Notes under the pieces: model-generated | Database searches by the model: none | Seen by the model: the letters and a program-made list of their open reading frames with translations, nothing else | What the model was told of the DNA's origin: nothing | Made by a program: the position numbers and the translations under genes | Part shown: positions 18,624 through 26,829 of the stretch, piece by piece | How the letters are laid out: each line of letters begins with the position of its first letter | How positions within the stretch are numbered: the stretch's first letter is position 1 | From: Mycobacterium colombiense | GTDB lineage: Bacteria; Actinomycetota; Actinomycetes; Mycobacteriales; Mycobacteriaceae | DNA: 64,000 bases | Assembly: GCF_003284935.1 (NCBI RefSeq) | Contig: NZ_QMEV01000006.1 | Coordinates: forward strand, 1 to 64,000 | Direction: 5' to 3'

Positions 18624-20225
18624 CTAGCGCCAGCTGGGCAGCCAGATCTCCATGTTCCACGTCTGCTGCGAAATCGGCAGGCCGGTGAGCACCGGGAACA
18701 GCCACGCGAAATTGGTCACCACCAATGCCACGTACGCGCACACGGCGATCAACGCCAGCGTGCGTCGCTCCGAATTCGCCTCCAGCTGCAGCCGCAGCCG
18801 CCGGGGCGGCGCGCCGGGCGTATAGAGAACGTCGCCGCAAATCAGCGCGATGGCCATCACCAGGAACGGCGCCATGGTCGCCGCGTAGAAGAAGTACATC
18901 TGCCGATCGATGTCGGCGAACCACGGCAGCCAGCCCGCACAGTAGCCGACGAGCACCGCGGCGTACCGCCAGTCGCGGCGAACCAGCATGCGCCACAACG
19001 CGAAAACCAGGACCGGCACCGCCAGCCACCACATCGCCGGAGTGCCCACCAGCATCTCGGCCTTTACGCACGACTGGGCGCCGCACCCGGGGACGTTCTG
19101 CTCGTCGATGGCGTAGAGCACCGGGCGCAACGACATCGGCCAGCTCCACGGTTTCGATTCCCACGGGTGGTAGTTGCCCGCGGAATTCGTTAAGCCGGCG
19201 TGGAATTGAAACGCCTTGGCGGTGTAGTGCCACAGCGATCGGATGGCGTCGGGCAACGGCACCAGCGAATGTGGTCCGATCGTCTGGCCGACCTCGTGCC
19301 GGTCGATGGCGGTCTCGGAGGCGAACCAGGGTGCATAGCTGGCCAGATACACCAACACCGGGACGACGCCCAGCGCATACGCGGTGGGGGCGAGGTCGCG
19401 GCGCAAGGTCCCCAGCCAGGGCCGGGTGACCTGATACTGGCGCCGCGCGGCCACGTCGAAGGCCAGCGACATGGCCCCGAAGAACAGCACGAAGTACAGG
19501 CCGGACCACTTTGTGCCGCAAGCCAATCCGAGCAGTACCCCGGCGCCGAACCGCCACCAGCGCACGCCCAGCCGCGGGCCCCACACCGTGTCGGCGTTGC
19601 GACCCTGCTGCAGCGCGATGTGCATCCGTTGCCGCACCTGGTCGCGATCGACGATCAGCGCGCCGAACGCCGCGACCACGAAGAAGGTGAGTATGCCGTC
19701 GAGCAGGGCGGTCCGCGAGGCGACGAAGCTGACGCCGTCGCAGATCACCAGCACGCCGGCGATCGCGCCGACCAACGTCGAGCGGCTGATCCGCCGCACG
19801 ATCCGCAGCACCAGCGTGACCATCACCACGCCGAGCAGCGCTCCGGTGAATCGCCAGCCGATGCCGCTGTAGCCGAAGACGGCCTCGCCCAGGGCGATCA
19901 GTTGCTTGCCGACCGGCGGGTGCACCACCAGGCCGAACCCGGGGTTGTCCTCCACGCCGTGGTTGTGCAGCACCTGCCAGGCCTGCGGGGCGTAGTGCTT
20001 CTCGTCGAAGACGGGGGTGCCGCCGTCGGTGGGTGAGCCCAGGTTGAGGAAGCGGGTGATCGCCGCCACCAGCGTGATGATGCCGGTCACCACCCAGCCG
20101 CGGACCTGATCGGTCGGGCCGAAATCGGCCACGGGCACCAGCGGTCCGGGACTGACGACGGGCACCACGCGTTCCGTCACGGCACCCTCGACGTTCAGGG
20201 GGGATTCGCGGGGCGGGGCAGTCAT
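18624..20225 (-). CDS. pmt: Protein O-mannosyltransferase
   Basis: 533 aa from ATG 20225 (MTAPPRESPLN), homologous to Rv1002c. A further in-frame ATG at 20252 would overlap rsmI. GT39/PMT fold: about eleven hydrophobic helices, the catalytic acidic pair in GTPVFDEKHYAPQAW near 85-99, and VVHPPVGKQLIALGE near 115-130. It mannosylates Ser/Thr of proteins during Sec export, using polyprenyl-phosphomannose on the outer membrane face. Secreted proteins of the polysaccharide locus could be substrates, which is speculation. It is divergent from rsmI with 25 bp between starts. Confidence 0.92.
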   Translation of the reverse strand: MTAPPRESPLNVEGAVTERVVPVVSPGPLVPVADFGPTDQVRGWVVTGIITLVAAITRFLNLGSPTDGGTPVFDEKHYAPQAWQVLHNHGVEDNPGFGLVVHPPVGKQLIALGEAVFGYSGIGWRFTGALLGVVMVTLVLRIVRRISRSTLVGAIAGVLVICDGVSFVASRTALLDGILTFFVVAAFGALIVDRDQVRQRMHIALQQGRNADTVWGPRLGVRWWRFGAGVLLGLACGTKWSGLYFVLFFGAMSLAFDVAARRQYQVTRPWLGTLRRDLAPTAYALGVVPVLVYLASYAPWFASETAIDRHEVGQTIGPHSLVPLPDAIRSLWHYTAKAFQFHAGLTNSAGNYHPWESKPWSWPMSLRPVLYAIDEQNVPGCGAQSCVKAEMLVGTPAMWWLAVPVLVFALWRMLVRRDWRYAAVLVGYCAGWLPWFADIDRQMYFFYAATMAPFLVMAIALICGDVLYTPGAPPRRLRLQLEANSERRTLALIAVCAYVALVVTNFAWLFPVLTGLPISQQTWNMEIWLPSWR

Positions 20226-20250
20226 CGGTGTCGATCGTAGGCTGTCGGTC

Positions 20251-21087
20251 ATGACCACCGGCCGCCTGTTGCTGGGCGCGACCCCGCTGGGCCAGCCGTC
20301 GGATGCCTCGCCCCGCCTGCTCGACGCCTTGGCCCGAGCCGACGTGGTGGCCGCCGAGGACACCCGGCGGGTGCGCACCCTAGCCAAGGCCCTCGATGTG
20401 CGGATCACCGGCCGGGTGATCAGCATGTTCGACCAGGTCGAGAGCTCCCGGGTGGAGTCGGTGATCGAGGCGATCCGCGCGGGCGCGACGGTGCTGGTGG
20501 TCAGCGACGCCGGGATGCCGCTGATCAGCGACCCCGGCTATCGGTTGGTGACGGCCTGTGTGGAGGCCGGCCTGCCGGTGCGATGCCTGCCGGGGCCGTC
20601 GGCGGTGACGACCGCGCTGGCCGTGTCCGGTCTGCCGGCCGAGAAGTTCTGCTTCGAGGGGTTCGCGCCGCGCAAGAAGGCGGCGCGGCGGGCGTGGCTG
20701 GATTCACTGGCCGACGAGCGGCGCACCTGCGTGTTCTTCGAATCCCCGCGGCGGTTGGCGGCGTGCCTGCAGGACGCCGTCGAGCGGCTCGGCGGCGCAC
20801 GCCGGGTGGCGATCTGCCGGGAGCTGACCAAGGTGCACGAGGAAGTGGTGCGCGGCTCGCTCGACGAGCTGGCGGCCTGGGCGGCCGACGGGGTGCTCGG
20901 TGAAATCACGGTGGTGCTGGCCGGCGCCACCCCGCGCGCCGACCTGCCTTCGCTGGTCGCCGAGGTCGAGGAGCTCATCGCCGGCGGCGCCCGCATCAAG
21001 GACGCCTGCGGCGAGGTGGCCGGCGGGTATCCGGGGGTCCGGTCGCGCCAGCTCTACGACGCGGTGCTGCGGTCCCGCCGCGACTAG
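20251..21087 (+). CDS. rsmI: 16S rRNA (cytidine-1402-2'-O)-methyltransferase
   Basis: 278 aa from ATG 20251. Tetrapyrrole-methylase fold: LLLGATPLGQPSDASPR near 6-22, AEDTRRVRTLAKAL near 35-48, SDAGMPLISDPGYRLV near 88-103, and LPGPSAVTTALAVSGLP near 114-130. RsmI adds a 2'-O-methyl group to C1402 in the ribosomal decoding centre using SAM. Its stop overlaps that of pabB by 4 bp, tail to tail. Confidence 0.95.
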   Translation: MTTGRLLLGATPLGQPSDASPRLLDALARADVVAAEDTRRVRTLAKALDVRITGRVISMFDQVESSRVESVIEAIRAGATVLVVSDAGMPLISDPGYRLVTACVEAGLPVRCLPGPSAVTTALAVSGLPAEKFCFEGFAPRKKAARRAWLDSLADERRTCVFFESPRRLAACLQDAVERLGGARRVAICRELTKVHEEVVRGSLDELAAWAADGVLGEITVVLAGATPRADLPSLVAEVEELIAGGARIKDACGEVAGGYPGVRSRQLYDAVLRSRRD

Positions 21088-22334
21088 CCCGCCGCGCTCG
21101 CGGCCGCGATCGACGGCAGCCCGACGATGGGCGATGCCTTGTGCAGGCATTCGGCCCATTCGGCGTCGGGGTCGGAGTCGGCGGTGATCCCGCCGCCGAC
21201 GCCTAGCACCGCCCCACCCGCGGCGTCGAATTCGACGGTGCGAATCGCCACGTTCAGCTCGCATCCGGCCACGGGTGAGGCCAATCCGATTGTGCCGCAA
21301 TATATTCCACGACGATTGGGCTCCCACTGTGAGAGCAGTTGGCGGGCGCGGTGTTTGGGGGTCCCGGTGACCGAGGCCGGCGGGAAGGTGGCGTCCAGCA
21401 GCGCCGAGGTGGGCAGTTCGGTGGGGACCTGCGCGGACACCGTCGAGACCAGGTGCCACACGCCGGGGGCCCGGCGCACCACCAACAATTCCGGCACGGT
21501 CACGGTGCCGACGATCGCCACCCGGCCCAGGTCGTTGCGGACGAGGTCCACGATCATGATGTTCTCGGCGACCTCTTTGGCCGACGCGCGCAGCGCCGAC
21601 GGCCACGCGTCCAGCGGCAGCGTGCCCTTGATCGGGCTGGACGTCACCGTCGTCCCGCGCCGCCGCAGGAACAGCTCCGGGGACAGCGACGCCACCGCAC
21701 CCCAGGCGCCGGCGACGTAGGCCGCCCGCGCCGGGGAGGTGCGCGCGACGCCGTCGATGAAGAAGTCCAGCGGGGCGCCGGTGACGGCGCCGGCGAACTG
21801 TGTGCACACGCAGGCCTGGTACACCTCGCCGGCGCGGATCGCCTCCAGGCAGGCCAGCACGCCGTCGCGGTGCGCCGCCCGGTCGGCGCTGCCCCAGTCG
21901 ATGTGACAGTCGCGCGGCGGGGCTTTCGGTGTGGTCAGGGCGGTCGACAGCCACTCCGGCATCGGCGCACCGGAGAGGCTCTCGTACCACCAGTGGCCGT
22001 CGCGGTCGCGACGCAGCACGCAGTCGGTCCAGCCGCCAGCGGCCTCGGGAACGCGATGGGGCCGGGCGTCCGCGCCGGCATCGGGATACGACAGGTAGCC
22101 GATCCAGCCGCCGCCCACCGCGCGCGGCTCGGGCGTCCGCGACACCGGGACCGCGAAGACGTCGTCGGCACGCACCGGGCGCACCGACAGGCTCGGGGCG
22201 ATCACTGCCAGCGCGCCGAACCACTCACCGGTCAGCGCGGCGGGCGGGGGTAGGCCGAGCCGGCTGGTGGCGTCACCTACCGCGCGCAGCACCTGGGGTG
22301 CGGCGCCAAGATCGCCGAGCCGGTCGATGCGCAC
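21084..22334 (-). CDS. pabB: Aminodeoxychorismate synthase component I
   Basis: 416 aa from ATG 22334. Chorismate-binding domain with SPIKGTLPL near 240, ENIMIVDLVRNDLGRVAIVG near 260-279, and FPPASVTGTPKHRARQLL near 320. The final RRGIYCGTIGLASP and ELNVAIRTV are also diagnostic. With a PabA amidotransferase it makes 4-amino-4-deoxychorismate for folate; PabA is not in this window. TrpE is the alternative, but the short N-terminus and synteny with Rv1005c favour PabB. This gene is the last backbone gene before accessory block 2. Confidence 0.92.
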   Translation of the reverse strand: MRIDRLGDLGAAPQVLRAVGDATSRLGLPPPAALTGEWFGALAVIAPSLSVRPVRADDVFAVPVSRTPEPRAVGGGWIGYLSYPDAGADARPHRVPEAAGGWTDCVLRRDRDGHWWYESLSGAPMPEWLSTALTTPKAPPRDCHIDWGSADRAAHRDGVLACLEAIRAGEVYQACVCTQFAGAVTGAPLDFFIDGVARTSPARAAYVAGAWGAVASLSPELFLRRRGTTVTSSPIKGTLPLDAWPSALRASAKEVAENIMIVDLVRNDLGRVAIVGTVTVPELLVVRRAPGVWHLVSTVSAQVPTELPTSALLDATFPPASVTGTPKHRARQLLSQWEPNRRGIYCGTIGLASPVAGCELNVAIRTVEFDAAGGAVLGVGGGITADSDPDAEWAECLHKASPIVGLPSIAAASAAG

Positions 22335-22466
22335 AGCTCTAGCTTGTCAGAGCGGCGGCGTTTCGCACCCCCGGCGTCGGCGCGCTGGTCGGATGGCGGC
22401 GACCCGTCCCCCGCAAGCGGGAGGTGCCCCGGCGCCCGGCCTATACCGCGTTTGCGATCGTCGCGG

Positions 22467-23378
22467 TCAGCCGCGGCTGATGTCGCGGGCGGTGGCCAGC
22501 GCCGCCAGCTTCTGCGGATTGCGCATCACATAGAAGTTGGTGATCTTGTCCGCGACGATCTCGACCGTGATGACGCCTTCGAGCCGGTCGCCGAGGTAGA
22601 GCAGCACCGCCGGGGCGCTGTTGCAGGTCACCATCTCCACCCGCATGGCGCCCATGGTCGCGGCCCGGCGGATCAGGCCGGCGATGGCCCTGGCCACCTT
22701 CTCGGCGCCGACCACCGGCCGGCGGGCGGCGCTGACCACACCGCCGCTGTCGGCCGTCCAGGTGGCGTCCGGGGCGAGCATGGTCATCAGCGCATCCACA
22801 TCGCCACCGGCCGCAGTGGCCAGGAACTGCGCGGTGATCTCGGCGTTGCGTTCCGGATCCACCGTGTCGAATCGCTTCCGCCGGGCGCGCACGTGTTCGC
22901 GCGCCCGGTGGGCGACCTGCCGGACGGTGGGGGCCGGCCGCCCCACCGCCTCGGCGATCTCGCCGTAGTCGAAACCGAACACCTCGCGCAGCACGAACAC
23001 GGCCCGCTCGTCGGGGCTCAACGTCTCCAGCAGCACCAGCATCGCCATCGAAATCGACTCCGCCAGAACGACATCGGCCGCGGGGTCCTGCTCATCGAGC
23101 AGCAGCGGCTCGGGCAGCCACGGCCCCACGTAGTCCTCGCGCCGGCGGGCACCGGCCCGCAGCGAGTTCAGCGCCTGGCGGGTGACCAGCTGGGCCAGAT
23201 ACGACTTGGTGTCGCGCACCGTCGCCAAGTCGACCGCCGCCCACCGCAGATAGCTGTCCTGCAAGACGTCGTCGGCCTCGGTCGCCGAGCCCAGCATCTC
23301 GTAGGCGATGGTGAACAGCAGTGGCCGCAGCAGGGTGAACCGTTCGACGTGCTCGCTGCCGGCCGGTGCCTGCGTCAT
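22467..23378 (-). CDS. ECF41-type sigma factor (SigJ-like)
   Basis: 303 aa from ATG 23378. Sigma-2 region: LGSATEADDVLQDSYLRW near 30-47. Sigma-4: LSPDERAVFVLREVFGFDY and EIAEAVGRPAPTVRQVAHRA (about 115-160). The linker contains WLPEPL and the C-terminus MRNPQKLAAL, both hallmarks of ECF41 sigma factors with a fused SnoaL-like domain (about 175-300) that works as an internal control domain instead of an anti-sigma factor. Its start overlaps the upstream oxidoreductase stop as ATGA, so the two are co-translated. M. tuberculosis SigJ is of this type but lies elsewhere. Confidence 0.88.
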   Translation of the reverse strand: MTQAPAGSEHVERFTLLRPLLFTIAYEMLGSATEADDVLQDSYLRWAAVDLATVRDTKSYLAQLVTRQALNSLRAGARRREDYVGPWLPEPLLLDEQDPAADVVLAESISMAMLVLLETLSPDERAVFVLREVFGFDYGEIAEAVGRPAPTVRQVAHRAREHVRARRKRFDTVDPERNAEITAQFLATAAGGDVDALMTMLAPDATWTADSGGVVSAARRPVVGAEKVARAIAGLIRRAATMGAMRVEMVTCNSAPAVLLYLGDRLEGVITVEIVADKITNFYVMRNPQKLAALATARDISRG

Positions 23379-24559
23379 CGCGCGGTGACCTCCTCGGCGG
23401 GTGACTGCGCGGGCCGCTTGCCGCCCTTGATCCAGCGGTACGAACCGGGCTTGGCGGCCTCGCGCCGGATCGACCACAGCGTGCCCTTGCAGATCGCTTC
23501 CTTGAGCGACGCCGCCGCCCCGCCGCCGAGGAACATGTTCACCGGGGTGTCGTCGGTGCGGGCCATCTGGAAGGTGGCGTGCGTGCGGCCCAGGCTGATG
23601 CACTGCCCGACGAACGCCTGGCTCAGCGCCGCGGGGACCTCGCCGGCAATCCGGCTGAGCACGGTGTTGGCGGCCTGGGCGCCCAGCGGGCCGGCGGCCT
23701 GGCAGCTCATCCGCAACGGCTGACCCGATGGCGCGGCGGCGTCACCCGCGGCGACGATGCGCTCGTCGTCGATGCTGGTCAGCGTCTCGTCGGTGAGCAG
23801 CCGGCCCATCGGGTCGGTGTGCAGCCCGCTGCGCGTGGCAAGGTCCGGCACGGCGAATCCGGCCGTCCAGATCGTCGCCGCGCTGGGCAGCACCACGCCG
23901 TCGGTGAGCACCACCGCATCCCAGCGCACCTCTTCCACCGCGACCGACTCGAGCACGTTGACGCCCAGGCGCCCTAGCCGCTTGGCCACCGACCGCCGGC
24001 CCCGCTTGCTCAGCGACGGACCGAGGACCGGGCCGCACACCAGGGTCACCGGGCGCCCGCCCTCGGCCAGCTCGGAGGCGGTCTCGATGCCGGTCAACCC
24101 GCCGCCGACCACCGTGATGGGCGCGGGCAGCGGCAGATCGGTGAGCGCATAGTGCAAGCGCTGCGCGCTTTCCAGGTCGGCGACCGAATGCGCGTATTCG
24201 GCAACGCCTGGCGCCGCCGATGCGACCGCGCCCGTGCTTCCCACCGCGTAGATCAGGTAGTCGTAGTCCAGCTCGGCGCCCGAGGTCAGCAGGACCCGCC
24301 GGTCGGCGGCCTCGATGACCTCGACGCTGTCGACGACCAACCGGATCCCCTCGCCGAGCAGCGTCGCGTAATCGGCGGTCGCCGTGCCGGTGTCGGCAAC
24401 CAGCTGGTGCAACCGGATCCGCTCGACGAAGACCGGGCGGGGGTTGACCACGGTGATGTCGATGTCCGGGCGCTGGCGCAGATGGTTAGCCGCCAGCGTG
24501 CCGGCGTATCCGGCGCCGACAACGACGACATGGGTTCTTGCGGGGGCCGACTCGGTCAT
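23375..24559 (-). CDS. NDH-2-like NAD(P)/FAD-dependent oxidoreductase
   Basis: 394 aa from ATG 24559 (MTESAPARTHVVVVGAGYAG). Two dinucleotide folds: VVVVGAGYAGTLAANHL near 11-27 for FAD, and ITVVGGGLTGIETASELAEG near 152-171 for NAD(P)H. The FAD-contacting AAGDAAAPSG lies near 280. Family members are type II NADH dehydrogenases and carotenoid- or quinone-oxidising flavoproteins; no membrane helix is seen. It is the first gene of the unit with the ECF41 sigma factor; such sigma factors are commonly encoded beside an oxidoreductase they control. Confidence 0.85.
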   Translation of the reverse strand: MTESAPARTHVVVVGAGYAGTLAANHLRQRPDIDITVVNPRPVFVERIRLHQLVADTGTATADYATLLGEGIRLVVDSVEVIEAADRRVLLTSGAELDYDYLIYAVGSTGAVASAAPGVAEYAHSVADLESAQRLHYALTDLPLPAPITVVGGGLTGIETASELAEGGRPVTLVCGPVLGPSLSKRGRRSVAKRLGRLGVNVLESVAVEEVRWDAVVLTDGVVLPSAATIWTAGFAVPDLATRSGLHTDPMGRLLTDETLTSIDDERIVAAGDAAAPSGQPLRMSCQAAGPLGAQAANTVLSRIAGEVPAALSQAFVGQCISLGRTHATFQMARTDDTPVNMFLGGGAAASLKEAICKGTLWSIRREAAKPGSYRWIKGGKRPAQSPAEEVTAR

Positions 24560-24952
24560 GACTGTCTCCTGTTCGTGAGGACCTGTGCCCTTGAGACACC
24601 GCAGACCCGACGAGCGTGACAGGTGCGCCCGCAATTGTGACCCGTCTCACTGCGCGCCCATCGGCGCGACCGGTCAAGTGCCGGCCGCACCCCCGCTGAG
24701 CTGCGGCGAAGCCATGCCGAAACGCGCGTGATACGCTGCGCTACGCCAATTCATGGCCTGCCCCGGGCCGATGCACGCACCACTGCAACGCGCGAAATGG
24801 GGCCACTTGCACGCGCATCGGTGCGTATTGGGAGAAGCAACCTTGACGACGACCTTCGCTGTGACTGGGCCTTGCGCCGCGCCGGCATCGGCGCAGTCGC
24901 GCAGCCCTCGCGGGCCGTTGTCGTCGGGCGCGATCTGACGCCGGTGGCCATC
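24560..24952. other. Intergenic region between flavoprotein and first lipoprotein gene
   Basis: 393 bp between divergent genes. The only structured element I can point to is the ECF41-like promoter at 24595-24621 on the reverse strand. On the forward strand I see no convincing promoter for the lipoprotein gene, and the reading frame upstream of GTG 24953 lacks any similarity to the paralogue at 29.7 kb. Confidence 0.5.
24595..24621 (-). promoter_or_regulatory. Candidate ECF41-dependent promoter
   Basis: On the reverse strand TGTCAC (24621-24616) is followed after 17 nt by TGTC (24598-24595), about 35 nt before the flavoprotein ATG. ECF41 promoters are described as a TGTCACA-type -35 and CGTC-type -10. 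The match is good at -35 and one base off at -10. Confidence 0.4.
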
Positions 24953-26620
24953 GTGTGCTCCTTGAGGAAACGCGTGCTGGCGGCTGTCGCGTGCGCGGCG
25001 GTGGTGCTCGGCGGCTGCGGCGATAAGAGCGACCCCGGACCGCTGTCGGCGATGGTCAGTCCGGCGATCCCGCCCACCGCCCAGGAGATCCCCAACCCGC
25101 TGCGCGGACAATACGAGCAGATGCTCAATCCGCTTTTCCCGCAAGGAAATTCGGCTCAACAGCGATATTCTGCGTGGCCGGCGTCGTACGACGCCAGCCT
25201 GCGCGTCTCGTGGCGGCAGCTGCAGCCCGTCGATCCGCGCACGCTGCCCCCCGATGCGCCCGACGACCGCAAGTTCGATTTCAGCGCCATCGACGACGCC
25301 CTGGCCAAGCTCGGTAGCCGGAACATGCGCCTGACCCTGGGCGTGTACGTCTACAAGTCCTGCTGCAACGACGCGTATCCGGACAACACCAACATCGCGA
25401 TTCCGGACTGGCTGCGCCCCTCGGCCGCCAGTTACCCCGCGCCGGCGAACGGTTCGGCCCCGGGCGTCACCCATGTGGTGCCGAACTTCAACGACCCCGA
25501 CTACCTCAACGGCGTCGGTCAGCTGCTGGCCGCGCTGGGCCGCCGCTACGACGGCGACGAGCGCCTGGCCGTGTTCGAGTTCTCCGGGTACGGGGACTTC
25601 GGCGAGAACCAACTCGGGTATCTGCGCGATGCGCTGAGCGCACCGGGCCCCACCCCCGACGAGAGCGCCGCAAAGCTGGGGTATTACAGCCAGTTTCGCG
25701 ACCAGAGCATCACCAAGGCGTCCATCGCGCAATTGGTGGCGGCGAACGTCAACGCCTTTCCGCACACCCAACTGGTCGTCGCCCCGCAGAATCCGGAGAT
25801 CGTCCGCGAACTGTTCGCCGACGACGTCACCAAGAAATTGGTCGCGCCGGTCGGCATCCGCGCGGACTGCCTCGGCGTGCAGGCGCCCCTGCCGGAGTGG
25901 GCCGAGGCCAACGACTCACACTACGTCCGCTCCAGCGACGCGGTCGTCAACGCGATCAAACAGCGGCTGATGACGGCGCTGGTGGTCAGCCAGTGGTGCC
26001 GGTTGCCGAGCGGAGCCGACGCCCGGCCGTATTACGAGAAGGGCCTGCACGACGTCATCCGGTATCACGTGTCGATGACGTCGAGCGCCGATTTCCCGGA
26101 CCGCGACGCGACGTCGGCGATGGATCCCAAGCTGTTCCAGGTATGGGCCCAGGCCAATACCGCTGCCGGCTACCGGTATTCGGTCGAGGCGAAGCCGGGA
26201 TCGCAATCGATCCAGGGCAAGGTGGCAACCATCTCGGTGGCGTGGACCAACTACGGCTCGGCGGCGGCCACCGAACGCTGGGTGCCCGGCTACAAGCTGG
26301 TGGACTTCTCCGGCGCGGTGGTTCGCAGCCTGCCGGCGACGGTCAATCTCAAGACGCTGGTGCACGACGAGTCCAGCCAGTCCCGCGAGGAACCGGTGCC
26401 CGAGTCGGCCACCGAATCGGTGCACGTGGACGTGGCGGGCCTGGCGCCCGGTCACTACACGCTGCGCGCCTCGGTCGAATGGCAACAGCACACGCCGGGC
26501 GCCTCACACGTGGTCAATTACGCGCCCATGGCCCTGGCCCGCGACGGGCGCGACGGCTCCGGGCTGTACCCGATTGCCACCCTCGACATCCCCAGCGACG
26601 CGGCCTCAGCAAACGGCTAG
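24953..26620 (+). CDS. Exported lipoprotein with DUF4832-like (GH-like) architecture, copy 1
   Basis: About 555 aa from GTG 24953 (GTG 24944 equally possible). The signal peptide RKRVLAAVACAAVVLGGC ends in lipobox L-G-G-C. The body has PNPLRGQYEQML near 45, then a putative (beta/alpha)8 region with FNDPDYLNGVGQLLAALGRR near 180-200 and FEFSGYGDFGEN near 212, the place where DUF4832/DUF4874-type glycosidase-like proteins carry a catalytic-type Glu. A C-terminal beta domain begins at VAWTNYGSAAATERW. Probable role: envelope-anchored polysaccharide binding or processing. A close paralogue lies at 29,724. Function unproven. Confidence 0.7.
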   Translation: MCSLRKRVLAAVACAAVVLGGCGDKSDPGPLSAMVSPAIPPTAQEIPNPLRGQYEQMLNPLFPQGNSAQQRYSAWPASYDASLRVSWRQLQPVDPRTLPPDAPDDRKFDFSAIDDALAKLGSRNMRLTLGVYVYKSCCNDAYPDNTNIAIPDWLRPSAASYPAPANGSAPGVTHVVPNFNDPDYLNGVGQLLAALGRRYDGDERLAVFEFSGYGDFGENQLGYLRDALSAPGPTPDESAAKLGYYSQFRDQSITKASIAQLVAANVNAFPHTQLVVAPQNPEIVRELFADDVTKKLVAPVGIRADCLGVQAPLPEWAEANDSHYVRSSDAVVNAIKQRLMTALVVSQWCRLPSGADARPYYEKGLHDVIRYHVSMTSSADFPDRDATSAMDPKLFQVWAQANTAAGYRYSVEAKPGSQSIQGKVATISVAWTNYGSAAATERWVPGYKLVDFSGAVVRSLPATVNLKTLVHDESSQSREEPVPESATESVHVDVAGLAPGHYTLRASVEWQQHTPGASHVVNYAPMALARDGRDGSGLYPIATLDIPSDAASANG

Positions 26621-26829
26621 TGGCGCGTCCCGGCGCCGGCCACGCACCGCCCGCCGGCAGCTCGTCGTAAGTCCTGATCGACGCGAATCTGCGTGATACC
26701 GTTTCCGGACGGATTCCGGCCGCGCCGCCGCGCGGCTGGACATGCAACCAGCAAACAACCGAGCGAACTCTCGGACCCCGTCGACGGGTATTTCGATGGG
26801 GTCGCCGTGTGCCCCGTATCGGAGGACCC

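Noticed and set aside
22344..23723. 459-codon forward frame opposite the sigma factor
   Set aside because: Shadow frame over the ECF41 gene and the flavoprotein; no protein family features.
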